The notes under the pieces were generated by a model. It worked only from the letters and a program-made list of their open reading frames with translations. It did not search any database and was not told the origin of the DNA. This document shows positions 1 to 8,417 of a stretch of 62,827 nt of DNA, piece by piece. The DNA is from Rhizobium altiplani (GTDB lineage Bacteria > Pseudomonadota > Alphaproteobacteria > Rhizobiales > Rhizobiaceae), in the NCBI RefSeq assembly GCF_001542405.1, contig NZ_LNCD01000058.1, forward strand, positions 48,768 through 111,594, written 5' to 3'. Positions within the stretch are counted from its first letter, which is position 1. Every line of letters begins with the position of its first letter. The translations under genes were made by a program, and so were the position numbers.

Positions 1-116
1 AGCGACATCACATGATTGCTGAGCGCCGGCTGGGCAATGCGCATCCTGGCTGCCGCCCGGCCGAAGTGCAGTTCCTCGGCCACCGCTTTGAAATAGGAGA
101 GTTGGCGTAATTCCAT
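1..116 (-). CDS. LysR-family transcriptional regulator, N-terminus only
   Basis: The reverse strand reads from ATG through [15 protein letters not shown] and the helix-turn-helix residues [15 protein letters not shown], which is the typical first 35 residues of a LysR activator; the rest lies beyond the window edge. The short residue spacing before the FKAVAEE helix supports this ATG. It is divergent from the small Xre gene, and the 115-bp gap holds a LysR-type palindrome, so self-regulation from there is likely. The target pathway cannot be told from the DNA-binding domain alone. Confidence 0.9.
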   Translation of the reverse strand, partial: MELRQLSYFKAVAEELHFGRAAARMRIAQPALSNHVMS

Positions 117-164
117 GAAAGCTGCTTCCCCCGAACATTTCTCGTCGCGATTACGAAACTGACG

Positions 165-183
165 ATACCCTATTTTGGGGTAT
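165..183. promoter_or_regulatory. LysR-box-like inverted repeat ATAC-N11-GTAT
   Basis: ATACCC, 7 nt, GGGTAT forms a perfect 6-bp inverted repeat about 50 bp upstream of both the LysR start and the Xre start. The ATAC...GTAT outer bases and AT-rich centre fit the dyad sites LysR proteins bind. Site identity is inferred from position and symmetry. Confidence 0.5.
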
Positions 184-230
184 TCGAAAATCGGTTTTAT
201 CGGAAGTGCCGGTGAAATTTCAACTGGCAT

Positions 231-485
231 TTGGCATTGTCCTCATTCGACCGCATACTTTACCGACGATTGATTGAACTTCTTGTTGAAGCGAGGAGAA
301 GGGCCAACATTACTCAAGTGGAACTCGGAAGACGTATCGGCCAGCGGCAGACCGTGATTTCCAAGATCGAGACTGAAGAACGACGATTGGATACCGCAGA
401 GTTTTTGCTCGTCAGCAAGGCGATCGGCGTGGACCCGTATGAACTAATGCATCGAGCGGAAATTGATTGCAGTTCATTGCCGTAA
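231..485 (+). CDS. Small Xre-family helix-turn-helix regulator
   Basis: An 84-residue protein made almost wholly of one Cro/C1 (HTH_3) domain: the helix-turn-helix is [20 protein letters not shown], followed by [20 protein letters not shown], the usual fourth and fifth helices. It would act as a cytoplasmic DNA-binding repressor. The start is TTG; no ATG or GTG in frame would keep the domain intact, and the Shine-Dalgarno (GGTGA) is weak and distant, so the start is uncertain. No toxin gene follows, so it is probably not an antitoxin; a terminator hairpin lies downstream. Confidence 0.8.
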   Translation: MALSSFDRILYRRLIELLVEARRRANITQVELGRRIGQRQTVISKIETEERRLDTAEFLLVSKAIGVDPYELMHRAEIDCSSLP

Positions 486-573
486 ATAGACGTCGGCTGA
501 AAGAAAACGGCTCTCGACCTCCGATTTCAAATAATTTCCCGATTGCGGTAGTTTCTTGGCCATACGCGCGACT

Positions 574-603
574 GCCCTGCAACCGCGACAGCGGGGCCTT
601 TTT
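574..603 (+). terminator. Rho-independent terminator
   Basis: GCCCTGC and GCGGGGC form a 7-bp stem (one G-T wobble) with a 10-nt loop, followed by CTTTTT. It sits about 90 bp after the Xre stop codon and would end that transcript. Confidence 0.6.
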
Positions 604-748
604 CCGCACATTAGTAATTGCATAAATACTAAATTAACCATGAACGCTTAACTTCCAGCACGTTGCTTTTGGAGCCAGGACCCCAGCCCCTCCGGAGCAA
701 CGGGTGTGCGGTTGGAGCTCATGGCGAATTTGCTTCGACCGCGCGCTC

Positions 749-880
749 TCAAAGCGTCTCGTACCGAGACGCCAGAAAATCGACCATGACACCGTGATGC
801 GACGCCTCTTCCGTGGCGACCTCGAAGGCTTTTTGGACGGCACACGGCGGTCCGTATGCCGCGCGGACGGCGTGGACCAC
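749..880 (-). pseudogene. Diverged partial copy of the small protein at 1348-1536
   Basis: In this frame the reverse strand reads AVQKAFEVATEEASHHGVMVDF before a stop, closely matching IQKAIEVATEEASRHGIMVDF of the protein encoded at 1348-1536; the DNA of the two stretches is also visibly alike. The N-terminal part differs and has only a GTG as possible start, behind an in-frame TAA, so it is either a 43-residue gene or a decayed paralogue. Function unknown. Confidence 0.45.
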
Positions 881-951
881 TCCTGGGGTCGCTTCGTAGT
901 CAGCTAGGCCGAATGAGATTTAAGCTGAGCGCAGGTTGTCGGCCGAATTTC

Positions 952-1137
952 TCACCTTGACCGCGATCTGCGCGTCACGTTGTGAACCAGCTCACTGGTC
1001 GTCGCGAATTGGCCAAACAAGGCAGTGAGCCTTGCTTCTTCCTTGCTGTCCAAACGGTGCTGCAAGCAAAAATCCGCGATACTCCATACCCTCGTTGTCA
1101 TGATTGGCTCGGCGGCCGTCGAATCGATGTTCTGCAT
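952..1137 (-). CDS. Small conserved-type protein of unknown function
   Basis: A 61-residue cytoplasmic protein with a coherent middle (VWSIADFCLQHRLDSKEEAR, then LTALFGQFATTSELVHN) and an Arg-rich tail. The start is decided by a strong Shine-Dalgarno GGGGAGGA seven bases before the ATG; a GTG five codons upstream overlaps that site. I see no signal peptide, membrane segment or catalytic motif. The style resembles short hypothetical proteins common on rhizobial plasmids, and it lies between the two related small genes at 749-880 and 1348-1536 on the same strand. Confidence 0.55.
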   Translation of the reverse strand: MQNIDSTAAEPIMTTRVWSIADFCLQHRLDSKEEARLTALFGQFATTSELVHNVTRRSRSR

Positions 1138-1347
1138 TTGAGTCCTCCCCACGTGGAGAGGCTATCGAAGCGCACATTAGCTTGCAATAAAATAAGATCC
1201 CCGACCTCAAACTGTCGAAGAAAAGGCAGATTTGGAGAGGGACGACAACGCCGGAATTAACCGTGAGCCAACCCAGGACATTGACCACCGCCCCCTGGGT
1301 CGACGACGTTCGGTCTGGGCTAAAGACGAATGGCCGCGACCGCGCGC

Positions 1348-1536
1348 TCAATGCTCGCGTTCCGAGACGTCATCGAAATCGACCATGATGCCATGACGCG
1401 ACGCCTCTTCCGTGGCCACCTCAATGGCTTTCTGGATGAACAGCAGAACGAGGTCATAGTCGGGGCTTTCCCGCGACGCAATCTCTTGCGCAACACGCAA
1501 GGTGAAGATCAATTCTCGAGCAATTGTCTCGGTCAC
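1348..1536 (-). CDS. Small protein of unknown function (paralogue of 749-880)
   Basis: A 62-residue, mostly helical, acidic protein (MTETIARELIF, then SPDYDLVLLFIQKAIEVA, then TEEASRHGIMVDFDD). Conservation of the second half in the copy at 749-880 is good evidence that this frame is really coding. The start is GTG, with a G-rich stretch (GGGGGG) about 9 bases ahead that could act as ribosome binding site but is also part of a strong hairpin (1545-1561), so translation may be controlled by RNA structure. No function is recognised. Confidence 0.5.
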   Translation of the reverse strand: MTETIARELIFTLRVAQEIASRESPDYDLVLLFIQKAIEVATEEASRHGIMVDFDDVSEREH

Positions 1537-1544
1537 AACACCGC

Positions 1545-1561
1545 CCCCCGGAAGCCGGGGG
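1545..1561 (-). repeat. GC-rich hairpin at the ribosome binding site of 1348-1536
   Basis: CCCCCGG and CCGGGGG form a perfect 7-bp stem with a 3-nt loop, ending 8 bases before the GTG start on the reverse strand. It could mask the start of translation. The 190 bases between it and the next gene show nothing else recognisable. Confidence 0.45.
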
Positions 1562-1753
1562 CAATTCTAGACGTCGGTCGGACGTGCAACTATCCCAACG
1601 GTCCCGTGAACTGGTGCGAAAAACCACTAGGGTCTTGGTACACACGTACTACGCCTCCCACACGAAGCGCCGGAACCGAGCCGGTTGACCTACACATGGC
1701 GACGAAACTGCCATCAGGCAATCTCGCACAACGTTCGCCGCGGCAACCCTTTT

Positions 1754-2824
1754 TCACGCGCACGTGGTCAACATCGGTTCGCCTGCGGTGATGCGCCGTT
1801 CACCCTCATCAAACAGGTGGACTGCATCGTGGACCGGAGCAATCCGCAGTACCTCGTCGGGGGCTGCCCTGATCCTTTCACGAAAGACGCAACTGATCGT
1901 CTGGGTACCAAGGCGGGCTATCACCAACGTCTCCGACCCCGTCGGTTCAACGACAACGGTTTTCACTTCGATGCCATTGGGGTCGAGCCTGATGTGCTCC
2001 GGGCGAATGCCGTAGGTAACGGCGCCGGACGGGCGTCGCTCGCTTGGCAGGATGAGCCCGTCCTCTGTCCGGAAGCCCTCGTTCGTCATGCTGCCCTTGA
2101 TGAAGTTCATTGCGGGAGAACCGATGAAACCGGCGACGAAGAGGTTGTTCGGGCGATCGTAGAGCTCAAGCGGCGAACCCGACTGTTCAATCAACCCGTC
2201 CTTCATCACGACGATCTTGTCCGCCATCGTCATCGCCTCGATCTGATCGTGCGTGACATAAATGGTCGTGGTCTGCAGCCGCTGATGCAGCTCTTTGATC
2301 TCGGATCGCATCTGGACACGGAGCTTGGCGTCAAGGTTCGATAGAGGTTCGTCGAAAAGGAAGACGGCCGGATCCCGAACGATCGCGCGGCCCATCGCAA
2401 CTCGCTGCCGTTGGCCGCCGGACAATTGCTTCGGATAGCGCTCGAGAAGGGCCTCAAGGCCCAGGATCTTGGCAGCGTTGCCGACACGCTGATCGATTTC
2501 CGTCTTCGGCATGCGCTTCAGCCGCAATGAGAAGCCCATGTTTCTCGCGACCGTCATATGCGGATAGAGGGCGTAATTCTGAAACACCATGGCAATGTCG
2601 CGATCTTTTGGCGCCAGCTCATTGACAATATGCTTTCCGATCTGGATCTCGCCCGAGCTGATGTCTTCCAGACCGGCGATCATTCTGAGCAGGGTAGATT
2701 TGCCGCAGCCCGAGGGCCCGACGAGCACGACGAACTCACCATCTCGGATATCGACTGAAACGCCCTTGATGGCTTTGAAGGCGCCATAATCCTTGCGCGC
2801 GTTATTCACTCTGACATGGGCCAT
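1754..2824 (-). CDS. Sugar ABC transporter ATP-binding protein (UgpC/MsmK/MalK type)
   Basis: The cytoplasmic ATPase that powers the two membrane permeases of this operon. Walker A GPSGCGKST is near residue 37, the signature LSGGQRQRVAMGRA in the middle, Walker B FLFDEPLSNLD and the switch THDQ follow, then a C-terminal OB/TOBE region of about 120 residues, as in MalK-type ATPases (356 residues is normal). The ATG has a strong GGGAGGA site 5 bases upstream. It is the last gene of a six-gene operon (binding protein, two permeases, ROK regulator, isomerase, ATPase) with gaps below 30 bp. The substrate is inferred from the operon to be a mannoside or related oligosaccharide. Confidence 0.95.
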   Translation of the reverse strand: MAHVRVNNARKDYGAFKAIKGVSVDIRDGEFVVLVGPSGCGKSTLLRMIAGLEDISSGEIQIGKHIVNELAPKDRDIAMVFQNYALYPHMTVARNMGFSLRLKRMPKTEIDQRVGNAAKILGLEALLERYPKQLSGGQRQRVAMGRAIVRDPAVFLFDEPLSNLDAKLRVQMRSEIKELHQRLQTTTIYVTHDQIEAMTMADKIVVMKDGLIEQSGSPLELYDRPNNLFVAGFIGSPAMNFIKGSMTNEGFRTEDGLILPSERRPSGAVTYGIRPEHIRLDPNGIEVKTVVVEPTGSETLVIARLGTQTISCVFRERIRAAPDEVLRIAPVHDAVHLFDEGERRITAGEPMLTTCA

Positions 2825-2846
2825 TTGCGTCCTCCCGGGGTCGCTC

Positions 2847-3701
2847 TCAAAGCTTGTTCAAAACGTTTCTGAGATAGGCGAGGCCAAGGCGTTCGCCCTC
2901 TTTTCGTGCTTCGAGATCCTTGCCCGGCCATCCGTAGGCGGCATCCTCGTGCTCGATAGAAAGGGTGCCGTTAAAGCCGTTGGTGCGGGCCTGGCGCAGG
3001 AACCGCGGCCAGTCGAGGAGGCCCTTGCCTGGCAGCTTGTACTGCCACCAGCCCTTGCCGTGATAGCCGACGGCCTGCTGCGTGGCCGCATCGATTGCGG
3101 TATCCTTGGCGTGGAGGATGGCGATGCGATCCCTGACTGCGTCCATCGCGGCATAGGGGTCAATGCCAATGCGGATAAGGTGCGAAGGATCAAATTCGAG
3201 ACCAAAGCGCCGGTCGGGTATCCGCTTGAAGAGCTCTTCCCAGCCCTTCGGCGTGGTTCCAATGAAGTTGTCCTTGGGGCCCGGCCAGTTCTCGATTGCG
3301 AAGATGAGACCGCTTGCTGCCGTCTTGCTGATCAGCCGATTGGCGAACTCGGCAAAACCATCATAGTTGGCTTCGTCGTCAGCATTGTCGTCACGTCCGG
3401 AAAAGATCACAAAGATCGGCACGCCCGCTTCGCCGATCGCTTCAGCAAAATCCTCCGTCCTGGCGCGAAGTTCGCTACGCTTGCCGCGATCGCTGTCGAG
3501 TTGATTGCCGAAGTAGGTGATAGAGGAGACGAAGAGATTGTGGTCGCGAGCGAGTGCGACGGCGGCCCGCACCCTCTCCGGCGTCTTGATATGGCCGCCG
3601 ACATCAATTTCGATTGCGTCGAAACCGGCAGAGGCAGCGAACTCCACCACTTCCTCAAGCGGCCGATCGTTGAATGTCGACGTATAGAACCCAATCCTCA
3701 T
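2847..3701 (-). CDS. TIM-barrel sugar isomerase/epimerase (xylose-isomerase-like, IolE/YcjR type)
   Basis: A 284-residue AP-endonuclease-2 superfamily protein. MRIGFYTSTFNDRPLEE starts strand 1; ENWPGPKDNFIGT, FDPSHLIRIG, ILHAKDT and LSIEHED are the metal-binding Glu, His, Asp and Glu positions expected around the barrel mouth. Such enzymes isomerise or epimerise keto-sugars in the cytoplasm. ATG is preferred to the TTG one codon before because GGGAGGA then has normal spacing. Together with the Gfo/Idh oxidoreductase across the promoter region it suggests a pathway through a 3-keto-sugar, as in the E. coli ycj cluster. The exact substrate is unknown. Confidence 0.85.
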   Translation of the reverse strand: MRIGFYTSTFNDRPLEEVVEFAASAGFDAIEIDVGGHIKTPERVRAAVALARDHNLFVSSITYFGNQLDSDRGKRSELRARTEDFAEAIGEAGVPIFVIFSGRDDNADDEANYDGFAEFANRLISKTAASGLIFAIENWPGPKDNFIGTTPKGWEELFKRIPDRRFGLEFDPSHLIRIGIDPYAAMDAVRDRIAILHAKDTAIDAATQQAVGYHGKGWWQYKLPGKGLLDWPRFLRQARTNGFNGTLSIEHEDAAYGWPGKDLEARKEGERLGLAYLRNVLNKL

Positions 3702-3732
3702 CAAAATCCTCCCAGTGGCATTGCCGGCTGCT

Positions 3733-4971
3733 TCAGTTGTTCAGGCGATCCATGAATTTGAGGGGCGAACGGGTGCGTTGAACGGCGTCGGCCGATGCCA
3801 GCATCAGGGCCGCCCCCATTGGCATCGCTGCCGCACCAAGCGCTGAGGCGTCCTCGCCGAGCGAGGCGCGATGCAGCGAAGGCAAAGTGATGTCTCCTGC
3901 AGTCAGATGTTCGTGAACATAGCACAGCAACTCGTCGATCATGCGGATCGGGAGTCGGCCCCCTATGATGATGGCGTCAGGGTCGACGATCATGCCGATA
4001 TGCTTGACCGCAATGGCAAGATGCGCACTCATTTCCTTAAGCCACCTCGAAACAAGCGCTCTGCCGTGGCCGTCAAGCGATAGGAGGTCCTGGGGTACGC
4101 TCGCGCGGATGCCGTGCTCCGAAAGGAATTTGTAGAGGAAGAAGAGCGTCACCTTTTCGCCAAGCAGATCGACCTTCTGTGCGGTCTTGTCCCGGTCATT
4201 GGCAATCGGCAGCCAACCGATTTCGCCGCTCAGAGCCATGGCGCCACGATGACCGCTGCCATCGAGCACGAGGCCTCCGCCCAGGCAGGCATTGATGGCG
4301 ATATAAAAGAAACTGCGGCTTTCCGCTCCGAGGCCGTAGTCAAGCTCGGCAAGGGCTGCGGCATTCGTCTCATTTTCGATGAAGACCGGATGCTGTGTCA
4401 GATTTTCAAGGGCCGCGCGTACGTCGAACTCCATCCAATCGGAGTAGTCGTCAGGCATGCCGAGGAACGAGATTTCGCCGAGCCAGTCCGGCATCGCAAG
4501 GCCAATTCCGGCCAGATGCGCATCGTCGATCAGCCGGCTTCGCTGGAAATGCGATATCGCATCGGCCGTCAGCTGCATGAATTCGGCCGGGCGCACGTAA
4601 CGTTTCTCGTGATGGACGCGTGCGCGCACGTTGCCGACGGCATCAACAGCGACGATCGTCAGGTGATCGCGGTCGATGTTGATGCCGATCGCGAAGAAGG
4701 CGTCGGGATTGATCTCGAGCTCGATTGCCGGCTGGCCCCTCAACCCATGCCGGCGGCGAGCCTCAATGATAAGTCCCTCGTCAAGCAGGCGGTCAACGAT
4801 CCGGGCGATCGCCGGCTTGGTAAAACCGGTCTGCCTGGCGATCTCGGCTCGTGAGATCGGTGCCTGCCGATGGATACAGCGCAGCACAACGGCTCTGTTG
4901 TGCTCGCCAGCATCCTCAACATTGGCCCCCGTCAGGTCGGGGGACAATCTGGTGCCGGTTATCTGGTTCAT
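3733..4971 (-). CDS. ROK-family transcriptional regulator (NagC/XylR type), in operon
   Basis: The N-terminal winged helix (ISRAEIARQTGFTKPAIARI, then DRLLDEGLI) is followed by a ROK sugar-kinase-like domain of about 310 residues with AINACLGGGLVLDG and SGEIGWLP. The phosphate-binding loop DxGxT is not kept (GINIDRDH), so it should be a sugar-sensing repressor and not a kinase. The ATG has AAGGA nine bases upstream; a GTG eight codons earlier is a weaker choice. It sits inside the transporter operon and probably represses the shared promoter at 8224-8253. A second ROK gene lies beside the mannosidase, so which one binds which site is open. Confidence 0.92.
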   Translation of the reverse strand: MNQITGTRLSPDLTGANVEDAGEHNRAVVLRCIHRQAPISRAEIARQTGFTKPAIARIVDRLLDEGLIIEARRRHGLRGQPAIELEINPDAFFAIGINIDRDHLTIVAVDAVGNVRARVHHEKRYVRPAEFMQLTADAISHFQRSRLIDDAHLAGIGLAMPDWLGEISFLGMPDDYSDWMEFDVRAALENLTQHPVFIENETNAAALAELDYGLGAESRSFFYIAINACLGGGLVLDGSGHRGAMALSGEIGWLPIANDRDKTAQKVDLLGEKVTLFFLYKFLSEHGIRASVPQDLLSLDGHGRALVSRWLKEMSAHLAIAVKHIGMIVDPDAIIIGGRLPIRMIDELLCYVHEHLTAGDITLPSLHRASLGEDASALGAAAMPMGAALMLASADAVQRTRSPLKFMDRLNN

Positions 4972-5012
4972 GAAACGGGATCCTTGATCAGCCACGGAAA
5001 CGCAAACCGTCC

Positions 5013-5855
5013 TTACCCCTTTACCGCGCCGCTGGTCATGGCACCGAGGATTAGCCGCTGGAGCGACAGGAACGCCACGATCGCGGGCACGACGGAGATC
5101 AGGCAGGCGGCCGCAAGCAGCTGGATGGACGAGTCGGTTTGCATGCCACGGAAGTTAAAGATTCCAACGCCGATCGGCATCAGATTGTTTTGTGTGAGCA
5201 GAAGAAAGGGCACAAGAAACTGCGACCAGCCTGCAATCACGGTGATGATGAAGACGGAGGCGATACCAGGCGCTGACAGCGGCAGGACGATCCGCCAGAA
5301 AACCGAAAAGCGGTTGCATCCGTCGATCATGGCCGCTTCGTCAAGACTGCGGGGGATCCCGTCGACTGTACTTTTCAACAGCCACGTCGCGAGTGGCACG
5401 CCAAGAGCAATGTAGACCATCGTCACCGCAAAATGCGTGTCGAGCAGACCGAGACGGTTCATGTAGCGATAGAGCGGCACCATGATGACCAGCGGCGAGA
5501 TCATCTGGAAGAGCAAAAGACCCATCATCGACAGCCCCTTGCCGCGGAACTGGAAACGCGAGAAGGCGTAAGCGGCCGGCAAGGCGACGATCAGGACGCC
5601 GAGGCCGCTCAGCGCGGCAAGCTTCAGCCCGTTCCAGAGATAAAGCGGGAAGTAGCTGTTGTTGAGCACTGTCACGAAGTTGTCGATGGTGGGGTTGTGG
5701 GGGATATAGCGTGCCACGCCGCGATAGATTTCGCGTTTGTCACGCAAGGCCATTGACAGGAGATAGCTAAGGGGACCGGCGAAGAAGATGAACATCGCCA
5801 GCATGAAGAGGTAGCTCAGGAAATCGCCGGAGCGCGTGCCGGTACGCCTGCTCAT
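5013..5855 (-). CDS. Sugar ABC transporter permease (MalG type)
   Basis: A 280-residue inner-membrane protein with about six hydrophobic segments, beginning FLSYLFMLAMFIFFAGPLSY. The cytoplasmic EAA loop SLDEAAMIDGCNRFSVFWRI docks on the ATPase, as in MalG/CUT1 permeases. The ATG overlaps the stop of the upstream permease by four bases (ATGA), implying coupled translation. It forms a heterodimer with the neighbouring MalF-type subunit. Confidence 0.95.
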   Translation of the reverse strand: MSRRTGTRSGDFLSYLFMLAMFIFFAGPLSYLLSMALRDKREIYRGVARYIPHNPTIDNFVTVLNNSYFPLYLWNGLKLAALSGLGVLIVALPAAYAFSRFQFRGKGLSMMGLLLFQMISPLVIMVPLYRYMNRLGLLDTHFAVTMVYIALGVPLATWLLKSTVDGIPRSLDEAAMIDGCNRFSVFWRIVLPLSAPGIASVFIITVIAGWSQFLVPFLLLTQNNLMPIGVGIFNFRGMQTDSSIQLLAAACLISVVPAIVAFLSLQRLILGAMTSGAVKG

Positions 5856-6781
5856 TGCTGTTCCTCCTTGGGCAGGAACGATGCGTAAACGAAGGCAAGT
5901 CCGAGGCTGATGATCAGCATCAGAACTGAGAGCACACTTCCGCCGGAAAGATCGTAATTGCGGAAAACGATATTGAACACGTAGAGCGAGATAACCTCGG
6001 TCGCGCGCCCGGGGCCACCGCCCGTCAGCGTGATGATCGCATCGAAGGTATTGAGCGTCATGATCGTAATGAGGATCATATTGACGAGCATGGCTGCGCG
6101 CAGCTGGGGGATGGTGATGAAGAAGAACTGCTGCGAGCCCGTTGCGCCGTCGACATCAGCCGCTTCGTACAGCGAGGGGTCGATCGATTTGAGCGCAGCG
6201 TACATGACCACCATCGAGAAGGCAGTGCCGCGCCAGATGTTGGCAATCAGCGCCGACCACGGGGCGATTGCCGGATCGGAAAGCCAGGCGACGACGGGCA
6301 GGTGCATGAGCCGCAAGATGCTGTTAAGCGCCCCGTATGGAGCCTCGGAAAACAGCATCTGCCAGATGATGCCGCCGGCAATCCCCGGAACGACCCAGGC
6401 AACGAGCGCTGTCGTGCGCAGGATGGTCGTGCCGAACAGGCCACGCTTCTCGCCGCGAACGACGACGACGGCCACGGCAAGACCCAGTATCTGCTGACCG
6501 ATGACGCTGCCACCGACAAAAATTACAGTTGCCCACAAGATGTCTGGTAGCTGCGGCGAACTCAACGTGTTTGATATCGTGCTCAGCGTATAGACGGGAT
6601 TGTCGCCGATCAGCGTTGCATTGGTGAACGACAGGCGGAAAACGTCGATCACCGGGTAGAGATAGAAGATGCCGATGACGACGATCACGGGCATGATCCA
6701 GGGCAAGGGTGCCCCGGCAAAACGGCGCATGAACGGTCTGCTGTGAGGCGCGCTGGCAGCCTCGATGGCAATTGGGCTCAT
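5852..6781 (-). CDS. Sugar ABC transporter permease (MalF type)
   Basis: Inner-membrane subunit of about 309 residues with a cytoplasmic N-terminus and six hydrophobic segments (first LPWIMPVIVVIGIFYLYP) and the EAA motif SLYEAADVDGATGSQQFFFI. It pairs with the MalG-type protein. The start is ambiguous: an ATG 15 codons upstream also works, but the downstream ATG (MSPIAIEAAS) has AGAGAAG just ahead and gives the usual length before the first membrane segment. It lies 68 bases after the binding-protein gene. Confidence 0.93.
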   Translation of the reverse strand: MSPIAIEAASAPHSRPFMRRFAGAPLPWIMPVIVVIGIFYLYPVIDVFRLSFTNATLIGDNPVYTLSTISNTLSSPQLPDILWATVIFVGGSVIGQQILGLAVAVVVVRGEKRGLFGTTILRTTALVAWVVPGIAGGIIWQMLFSEAPYGALNSILRLMHLPVVAWLSDPAIAPWSALIANIWRGTAFSMVVMYAALKSIDPSLYEAADVDGATGSQQFFFITIPQLRAAMLVNMILITIMTLNTFDAIITLTGGGPGRATEVISLYVFNIVFRNYDLSGGSVLSVLMLIISLGLAFVYASFLPKEEQQ

Positions 6782-6849
6782 TGGGCTTCTCTGTCCGGGT
6801 TTGACACGAACGGCGACGCCCGTCATGGGCGCCGCCGCGATCTCATTCG

Positions 6850-8148
6850 CTAGAGACGCTTGTAAGCCTCCATCGTCGCGTTGAACGCGCCATCCAGAGC
6901 CTCTTCCGGCTTCTTGGTACCAGACAGCACATCGCCCATCATGATCTGGATCTGGTTGGAGATTTCCGGATAGATCGGGGCGCCTGGACGGGCCTGACCA
7001 TCGACAAGAGCGCCGGCAAAGGTCTTGTTGGCTTCCGTTGCGAAGACATCATACTTGTCGAAGAGCGACTTGCGCGTCGGCAACTGCTGCTGCAGCGCAT
7101 TGGCTGGGCCCATGTAGACTTCGCGAGCAAGGTTGGCGCACATCTCCACCTTGTCCTTGTCCTTGCTGAACGAGGCGATCGTCCATCCGCCCGTTCCTGT
7201 GGAGCGCTGATCGGCGGTTGGACCGGGGATCGGCGAGAAGGTCCAGTTCTTGAACTCGTCTTCGTCGAGCGTGACCTTCAACTGGGCATATTGCCAGTTG
7301 CCACCGATGAAGAGAGCAGTGGTTCCAGCCGCCGCCGCGGCGTTGAGGTCGTCATAGTTGCCGATGGTTGTCACCCGCTTCGGCGCTGCACCGGAATCAA
7401 CGAGGTCCTTGTAATAGGTAAGGGCCTTCAGGAATTTCTCCTTGTTTTCACCCTCACCGAAGATCGGCTTACCGGAATCGTCGACGAGCTTCCCGCCGAG
7501 CGCCCAGTAGTTCGCCAGCCAATCGAATGTGGACCCCTCGTAGCGGCCCGCGTTGAAGAGGATGCCTTCCATGCCCTTCTCGACGGAAGAAAGCCCGGCC
7601 TTCTTCAGATCATCCCAGGTCTGGGGCGCATCGGCCACGACCGATTTGTTGCGGTAGAGCACGCGAAGGTCTGTATCCCACCACCATGCACGGATCGTCT
7701 GGTCCTTGTCGGTAATGCCGTTGCGGATGAAGGGGAAAAGGTCGTTGATCTCGTCCTTCGAGAAATAGGGCGTGAAGTCGGCGAGGACGTGGTTGACCAT
7801 GAACTGGGAGAGCACAAAGGAGTCGACCGCAGCGCAATCCGGAGCATTTCCGGCCTTGGCCTGCTCGAGCATCTTGGCCTGTTCGGTGCCTATGTCAGCC
7901 GACATGAACTGCATCTGCAGTTTCCACTCGGGATGCTTCTTGATGAAATCGACGAAGAGTTTCTGATACCCCTCGGCAATAGCCGGATCGGCGTTGTTGG
8001 GACTATCGTTCGTGAGCCGTACGACGAGGGTTTTCGGTGCGTCGGCAGCGCCGATCCGATCCTTTGTCGCGAGCTCCTGGGCAAATGCGGCAGGCACTGA
8101 AAATAACATTGTGCTCAGCGCTAGTGCGCTGATGAACGCTCTCTTCAT
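6850..8148 (-). CDS. Sugar ABC transporter periplasmic binding protein
   Basis: A 432-residue CUT1 (SBP_bac_1) binding protein. It starts with a signal peptide MKRAFISALALSTMLFSVPA ending AFA-QE, then the periplasmic domain with NDSPNNADPAIAEGY near the start and GTGGWTIASFSKD later. It captures the substrate in the periplasm and hands it to the two permeases. The ATG is fixed by GGGAGGAG eight bases upstream; a GTG six codons earlier lies in that site. It is the first gene of the operon, about 75 bases after a sigma70-like promoter. Link to mannosides is inferred from the co-regulated alpha-mannosidase. Confidence 0.95.
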   Translation of the reverse strand: MKRAFISALALSTMLFSVPAAFAQELATKDRIGAADAPKTLVVRLTNDSPNNADPAIAEGYQKLFVDFIKKHPEWKLQMQFMSADIGTEQAKMLEQAKAGNAPDCAAVDSFVLSQFMVNHVLADFTPYFSKDEINDLFPFIRNGITDKDQTIRAWWWDTDLRVLYRNKSVVADAPQTWDDLKKAGLSSVEKGMEGILFNAGRYEGSTFDWLANYWALGGKLVDDSGKPIFGEGENKEKFLKALTYYKDLVDSGAAPKRVTTIGNYDDLNAAAAAGTTALFIGGNWQYAQLKVTLDEDEFKNWTFSPIPGPTADQRSTGTGGWTIASFSKDKDKVEMCANLAREVYMGPANALQQQLPTRKSLFDKYDVFATEANKTFAGALVDGQARPGAPIYPEISNQIQIMMGDVLSGTKKPEEALDGAFNATMEAYKRL

Positions 8149-8223
8149 GATGGGTCTCCTCCCCATTTAAACGGATACAGCCTGGTGGTCGGTTGACCTC
8201 TCCTCATTTCCATGCTGCATTAA

Positions 8224-8253
8224 TTAGATTAAGTTACTTTGATTTGATGTCAA
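8224..8253 (-). promoter_or_regulatory. Promoter with overlapping ROK-type operator for the sugar ABC operon
   Basis: On the reverse strand a perfect -35 (TTGACA, 8253-8248) is followed after 16 bases by TAATCT. Between and over the -10 lies the 18-base site TTAGATTAAGTTACTTTG (plus-strand 8224-8241). The same arrangement with one base changed recurs before the mannosidase at 10688-10717, which marks it as a shared regulator site. Placement over the core promoter implies repression. Confidence 0.7.
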
Positions 8254-8417
8254 GCCGCAGCTTGGGAGGATTGAGATGCCGGCGACATTCAACACAAGTT
8301 AGCGGCTCGCAACCGCACTTCCCGATCACACAAGAATTGAGCCATTTCGGGCACCCGCAATGGCGTGGTGAGGCTTTGCCTCGGCTATGGCCAAATGTGA
8401 CTTCTATGGAGGAAAAG

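Noticed and set aside
992..1351. 119-codon reverse frame overlapping the small gene at 952-1137
   Set aside because: The alternative frame has a strong ribosome site and a coherent protein; this one has neither.
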